Below are positions 6,023-8,604 of a stretch of DNA of 8,604 nt, piece by piece; the first letter of the stretch is position 1, and the number at the start of each line of letters is the position of its first letter. The stretch lies in assembly GCA_018067325.1 (NCBI GenBank), contig JAGPUU010000283.1, forward strand, positions 1-8,604, read 5' to 3'. Below the pieces are notes generated by a model. The model saw only the letters and a program-made list of their open reading frames with translations. It was not told the origin of the DNA and made no database searches. Source of the stretch: Amphritea sp. Its GTDB lineage: Bacteria > Pseudomonadota > Gammaproteobacteria > Pseudomonadales > Balneatricaceae. A program made the position numbers and the translations under genes.

Positions 6023-6763
6023 ATGAAGTTCATCAACACCGCCATACTCTTCGCAATCGTAACCTTCAACGCATCAGCAGATGTTCTCTCTGTTCACTGC
6101 CCACTGGGTTGTCCGTCAAACCAAACAAACAATGATCTGGTGTTTGGACATCTGTATGCGTTTTCTAACAACCCACAAACTAAGTTTGCTGATTGGGTCT
6201 CGTACGAAGTCGATGTTGTTAACTTTGGTGACACTCCGGGCCGGAAGTGGGCTGTTGATCCTCTTCTTGGCGAGACAGAAACACTCGAAGCTTCAGATTA
6301 TAAAGGGGCAAGCTCATCAGCACTTCAAGCGGATAGAGGCCATCAGGCACCACTGGCATCGTTTGCGGGCTCCCGCCACTGGTCAGAGCTTAATTATCTG
6401 AGCAACATCACACCGCAAGACAAAGACCTCAATCAAGGTCCATGGAAGAACTTAGAAGTAGCTGTTCGTAATGCCGTGAGCTTCAGGAAGTCTCTCTTCG
6501 TGATCACTGGGCCTATCTACGAGACTGACATGACATCAATGCCCGGTGCCGATGAAGAGCATCAAGTGCCATCAGCTTACTTCAAGGTTGTTTATGATAA
6601 GTCAGGCAAGACAGCTGCTTTCATCATGCAACAAAGTGCCGGACGTAATGACGATTACTGCCAGACAACAACCTCACTGAAACAGGTGAACGCATCTGTG
6701 GGCTTTGAATTGCCGCAGCGTTTGAAGCACAGTACTGAGATTAACTCTCGACTAGGCTGTTAG
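6023..6763 (+). CDS. Secreted DNA/RNA non-specific endonuclease (Serratia nuclease/NucA type)
   Basis: A 246-residue, full-length member. A signal peptide (MKFINTAILFAIVTFNASA, cut after A19) exports it. The mature N-terminus carries HCPLGCP (C26, C30), matching the first disulfide of Serratia nuclease. The catalytic motif DRGHQAPLASF gives H107. SNITPQ then LNQG and NLE give N137 (metal ligand) and E145, at the same offsets from the catalytic histidine (+30 and +38) as in the Serratia enzyme. An arginine in PGRKW (R74) fits the phosphate-contact residue. C-terminal cysteines in DYCQ and RLGC fit the second disulfide. Family knowledge: Mg-dependent cleavage of DNA and RNA, used for nutrient scavenging or degrading extracellular DNA. 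The gene is monocistronic, opposite in strand to its neighbours, and bracketed by repeat copies B and C. No inhibitor gene is adjacent, as expected for an exported enzyme kept inactive by its disulfides. Confidence 0.95.
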   Translation: MKFINTAILFAIVTFNASADVLSVHCPLGCPSNQTNNDLVFGHLYAFSNNPQTKFADWVSYEVDVVNFGDTPGRKWAVDPLLGETETLEASDYKGASSSALQADRGHQAPLASFAGSRHWSELNYLSNITPQDKDLNQGPWKNLEVAVRNAVSFRKSLFVITGPIYETDMTSMPGADEEHQVPSAYFKVVYDKSGKTAAFIMQQSAGRNDDYCQTTTSLKQVNASVGFELPQRLKHSTEINSRLGC

Positions 6764-6790
6764 TAACGCGGAGAGCTCTGGGGCGCTCAC

Positions 6791-6893
6791 ACAGCAACGA
6801 TCTCCAGACCCCATCATAACCCGGCGAGAGCACGGCCACAGTGGTTAATGCTGCGGCACTGTGACCAGAACGTTCGGCACACTGATCTGGAGA
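6791..6893. repeat. Intergenic repeat, copy C, with nested inverted repeats
   Basis: Matches copy A in two blocks. The inner arms GGCCACAGTG (6834-6843) and CACTGTGACC (6857-6866) pair fully as minus-strand RNA with one G-U pair. An outer pair, TCTCCAGA (6801-6808) and TCTGGAGA (6886-6893), is perfectly complementary, so the whole unit could fold into a long imperfect hairpin. It lies between the convergent secreted-nuclease and HD-hydrolase genes. Confidence 0.8.
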
Positions 6894-6954
6894 CAGTAAA
6901 AGACAAAGAGGAAGCAGCATGATCACTGGTTCCCCTTGTTGTTTCACATTTGGA

Positions 6955-6983
6955 TGAGCAACGGTTTCGTGGTCTGTTGCTCA
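6955..6983. repeat. Hairpin at the 3' side of the HD-hydrolase gene
   Basis: TGAGCAAC and GTTGCTCA form a perfect 8-bp inverted repeat around 13 nt, 15 nt past the HD-hydrolase stop codon. No T run follows on either strand, so it may stabilise the 3' end or be a Rho-associated structure rather than an intrinsic terminator. Confidence 0.45.
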
Positions 6984-6998
6984 GGGTGATCCCTTTAT

Positions 6999-7547
6999 CT
7001 AGGACATATACCTATCATAATCATCAATCTTGCATTGTAGGCGATGCGCCAGAAAGGGGCTTGCGCCTCCTAAGGCATCATGAATTTTTTGGGCTTCTTG
7101 CTTATAGCGCTGCATCTTTTCTTGATTCCAATGGGATGGAGGCTTCTGAAGATTAGAAATTCTATCAGCAAGCTTTACCATCCACACTTCCTTCGGTTGT
7201 TGTTTAATCCTAATTAAGCTATCAACCATCATCTCCTCTTTTGAAGAAAGGCAAGCATCCTTACTCAGGGCCATAACCCCATTTGCTACATCTAATCCAA
7301 AAACCTCACAGACCTGTTCGAAGGTACAGTCTGTATCTTCAATCGTGTCATGTAGCAGTGCACATTGAAGGGCCAGATCAGGCTGATCAGCCTCAATTCC
7401 ATTAGCCAATGCTGCCATGACCTCCTGCGCTACATTACCCAGATGATTAATATAGGAAATATTACTACCGGGTAACAGCTGCCCCAAGTGCGCTTCTGAA
7501 GCAAAGCACCAAGTCTTGGTATACAGGTCTTGATTCCATGCAGCCAT
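6999..7547 (-). CDS. Stand-alone HD-domain hydrolase, RelA/SpoT-hydrolase (MESH1/SAH)-like
   Basis: A 182-residue single-domain protein with the metal-binding HD set: H35 in YINHLGNVA, H66-D67 in ALLHDTIEDT, and D128 in MVKLADRISNL. The E-D pair in HDTIEDT (E70, D71) is the hydrolase signature of RSH proteins, and there is no synthetase domain. Family knowledge: such small alarmone hydrolases remove the 3' pyrophosphate from (p)ppGpp in the cytoplasm. One difference: RSH enzymes have a basic HxGQxR-type segment before the GxPYIxHP motif, with an arginine that contacts the guanine base. Here it reads HLGQLLPGSNISYINH with no arginine, so the substrate may not be ppGpp. The ATG has AAGGAA 8 nt upstream. 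It converges on the secreted nuclease, with repeat copy C between. Confidence 0.85.
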   Translation of the reverse strand: MAAWNQDLYTKTWCFASEAHLGQLLPGSNISYINHLGNVAQEVMAALANGIEADQPDLALQCALLHDTIEDTDCTFEQVCEVFGLDVANGVMALSKDACLSSKEEMMVDSLIRIKQQPKEVWMVKLADRISNLQKPPSHWNQEKMQRYKQEAQKIHDALGGASPFLAHRLQCKIDDYDRYMS

Positions 7548-7718
7548 AGAAGGCGTTCCTTGTTGTTTGTTGTTTTTAAGACTAGGTGACGTTGGATTCT
7601 TATCAGGCCACTTAGCAGAGTCTGTTCAGTCGTACATTCATGCTACCAACTAATAGAATTAAACAGCTATGGAGTGGATATAGAAAATATTGTTTTAAGG
7701 CGGAGGGGCTTCGAAGAG

Positions 7719-7743
7719 AGCCACCCAGAAGGTGGCTTTTATT
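7719..7743 (+). terminator. Intrinsic terminator-like hairpin reading on the plus strand
   Basis: AGCCACC and GGTGGCT form a perfect 7-bp GC-rich stem around CAGAA, followed by TTTATT. By its T run it reads plus-ward, yet no plus-strand gene precedes it. It is also 20 nt past the stop codon of the minus-strand YbjN-like gene and could serve that transcript as a stem without a T run. Confidence 0.6.
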
Positions 7744-7757
7744 GAAAGTTATCAGGC

Positions 7758-8264
7758 TCAGCTTTGATCGTTTTCTTTAGCAAACTTGATAAAGCGCGGC
7801 ACTGATGTATTTACAAATGTTTTGACCATTGCGAGAACCATCGCTTTATTTATACCTGCGGTGGCCAGTAGGTCAGTCTCAAGAGTAATATCTTTATCAC
7901 TATCAAGGTAGGCGCGAGATAGGCGAGTAGTTCGATTCCATTCGTTTATAGCCTTATAGGTCAATTCAACGCCGGTTGAACCAAAATACATGCGCATATC
8001 GCCATCTTCGTAGAGGTTCAGCACGCTAATTTTACCCTCGGCTTTGAAGCGGATCTTGCCTGGCTTAACAATTTCGACTGAACCATAGCCCTCACTTTGA
8101 AGCATCTCTGCAGCTTCTTTGTCAGTAAAGCTTTCAACTAGATTACTAGATGAATTACGAAGTAGCTGGAGTGCCTCATCAATCTCGTCCTGGGTTGCTG
8201 CTTGAACAGTGAGAGTTGATAAGCAGAGTGCCAAGCTTATAAATATAGTGGTTACACGGTTCAT
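7758..8264 (-). CDS. Exported YbjN-domain protein
   Basis: A 168-residue protein. I start at the third in-frame ATG (8264) because AAGGA lies 7 nt upstream of it and the signal peptide then begins cleanly: MNRVTTIFISLALCLSTL, then TVQA and cleavage before ATQDE. The frame opens 6 codons earlier. The mature part fits the YbjN domain (formerly DUF1821): an N-terminal helix, LQSEGYGSVEIVKPGKIRF, a strand pair ending GDMRMYFGS, WNRTTRLSRAYLDSDKDITL, and a final helix with VKTFVNTSVPRFIKF. Family knowledge: YbjN domains are type III chaperone-like folds of poorly known function, linked to motility and stress traits in E. coli. The signal peptide puts this one in the periplasm or outside, so it is not a direct YbjN equivalent. 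It has its own promoter and appears monocistronic. Confidence 0.8.
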   Translation of the reverse strand: MNRVTTIFISLALCLSTLTVQAATQDEIDEALQLLRNSSSNLVESFTDKEAAEMLQSEGYGSVEIVKPGKIRFKAEGKISVLNLYEDGDMRMYFGSTGVELTYKAINEWNRTTRLSRAYLDSDKDITLETDLLATAGINKAMVLAMVKTFVNTSVPRFIKFAKENDQS

Positions 8265-8300
8265 GATCATGTCCTTAATCAAGAGGTAGAATTTGAAAGC

Positions 8301-8329
8301 AGTGTAACACCAGCCCTACCCGCTGTGAA
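8301..8329 (-). promoter_or_regulatory. Sigma-70-type promoter of the YbjN-like gene
   Basis: On the minus strand, TTCACA (8324-8329) is separated by 17 nt from TACACT (8301-8306). This would give a leader of roughly 30 nt before the chosen ATG. Each hexamer is one or two changes from consensus with ideal spacing. Confidence 0.5.
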
Positions 8330-8604
8330 TTGATCTACACCTAATGGATAACTCGATGTTTAAAAAGACTTATTATATTTAAATCAGGTTCGTTTTAGAT
8401 AAATACATTACACCTAGATATAGATATAGAAACAATAAATACACATTAAACTTAAGACTCCCAATCCTCCTAAACTTCCGGATGGAAGCCATCGTAAACC
8501 ACCGACTTGTATAAGGCTGATGATCATCTTAGGTACTCAGGTAGGAAGTGTAATCAGAGCCGCCAGCACAGCTGTGGGCGCTGACAAAGCAAAAGGGTAA
8601 CGTC
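8330..8604. other. Gene-free right end
   Basis: No supported gene. The first part is AT-rich with a short AGATAT iteration (about 8416-8427). Further right are a palindrome GATGATCATC (about 8518-8527) and CACAGCTGTG (about 8567-8576), the latter inside a longer imperfect GC-rich dyad near the edge. They may belong to a regulatory region or repeat that continues outside the window. Confidence 0.4.

Noticed and set aside
5191..6763. The two adjacent nuclease genes as one defence or restriction system
   Set aside because: One is exported by a signal peptide and the other is cytoplasmic, they are divergent with a 436-bp gap, and no methylase or immunity gene is present.
5087..6893. Integron attC sites separating the genes
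   Set aside because: No GTTRRRY/RYYYAAC core-site pair could be found at the repeat edges and no integron integrase is in the window, so only the cassette-like layout is reported.
6741..6947. A 68-codon minus-strand ORF with an AAGGGG upstream
   Set aside because: It runs straight through repeat copy C and into the antisense of the secreted nuclease's 3' end, and no similar ORF spans copies A or B.
7639..7779. Plus-strand ORF of about 45 codons starting MLPTNRIKQLW
   Set aside because: No ribosome binding site, runs through the terminator hairpin and ends inside the antisense of the YbjN-like gene.

Overview
The window looks like chromosome of a Gram-negative gammaproteobacterium, probably free-living or marine. 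The basis is a TRAP-type solute receptor, a secreted Serratia-type nuclease, a YbjN-domain envelope protein and a tRNA-Thr close to the enterobacterial one as I remember it. The genus cannot be fixed from the sequence alone.

Region 1 (1-2783) is an ordinary catabolic locus. A minus-strand pair, an FAD-dependent amine/amino-acid-type oxidoreductase followed by a TRAP DctP-family receptor that runs off the left edge, is divergent from a LysR-type regulator. The shared AT-rich gap holds a candidate LysR box. The likely logic is that the TRAP system imports an organic acid or amine, the oxidoreductase oxidises it, and the LysR protein senses it.

Region 2 (about 2784-5090) is mosaic, gene-poor and more AT-rich. 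Two same-strand, decayed tRNA-Arg-like sequences lie about 2 kb apart. Between them are a 29-residue hydrophobic peptide ORF with a good ribosome binding site, a 344-residue protein that reads as a severely reduced Hsp70 (DnaK) relative without its nucleotide-binding motifs, and an intact tRNA-Thr(TGU). The peptide and the Hsp70-like gene are 1 nt apart and probably translated together. This pair is the best candidate for something undescribed here.

Region 3 (about 5087-7547) contains unrelated single genes on both strands: a small PD-(D/E)XK-like nuclease, a secreted DNA/RNA non-specific endonuclease, and a stand-alone HD-domain hydrolase resembling ppGpp hydrolases. Three diverged copies of an 85-105 bp intergenic repeat lie between them. 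The repeat has an inner hairpin with constant 23-nt arm spacing, and a 15-nt piece of it overlaps the 5' end of tRNA-Thr. The layout resembles a cassette array, but no integron integrase or canonical attC core sites are visible.

Region 4 (about 7548-8604) holds a secreted YbjN-domain protein with a recognisable promoter, an orphan plus-strand terminator-like hairpin, and a gene-free right end.
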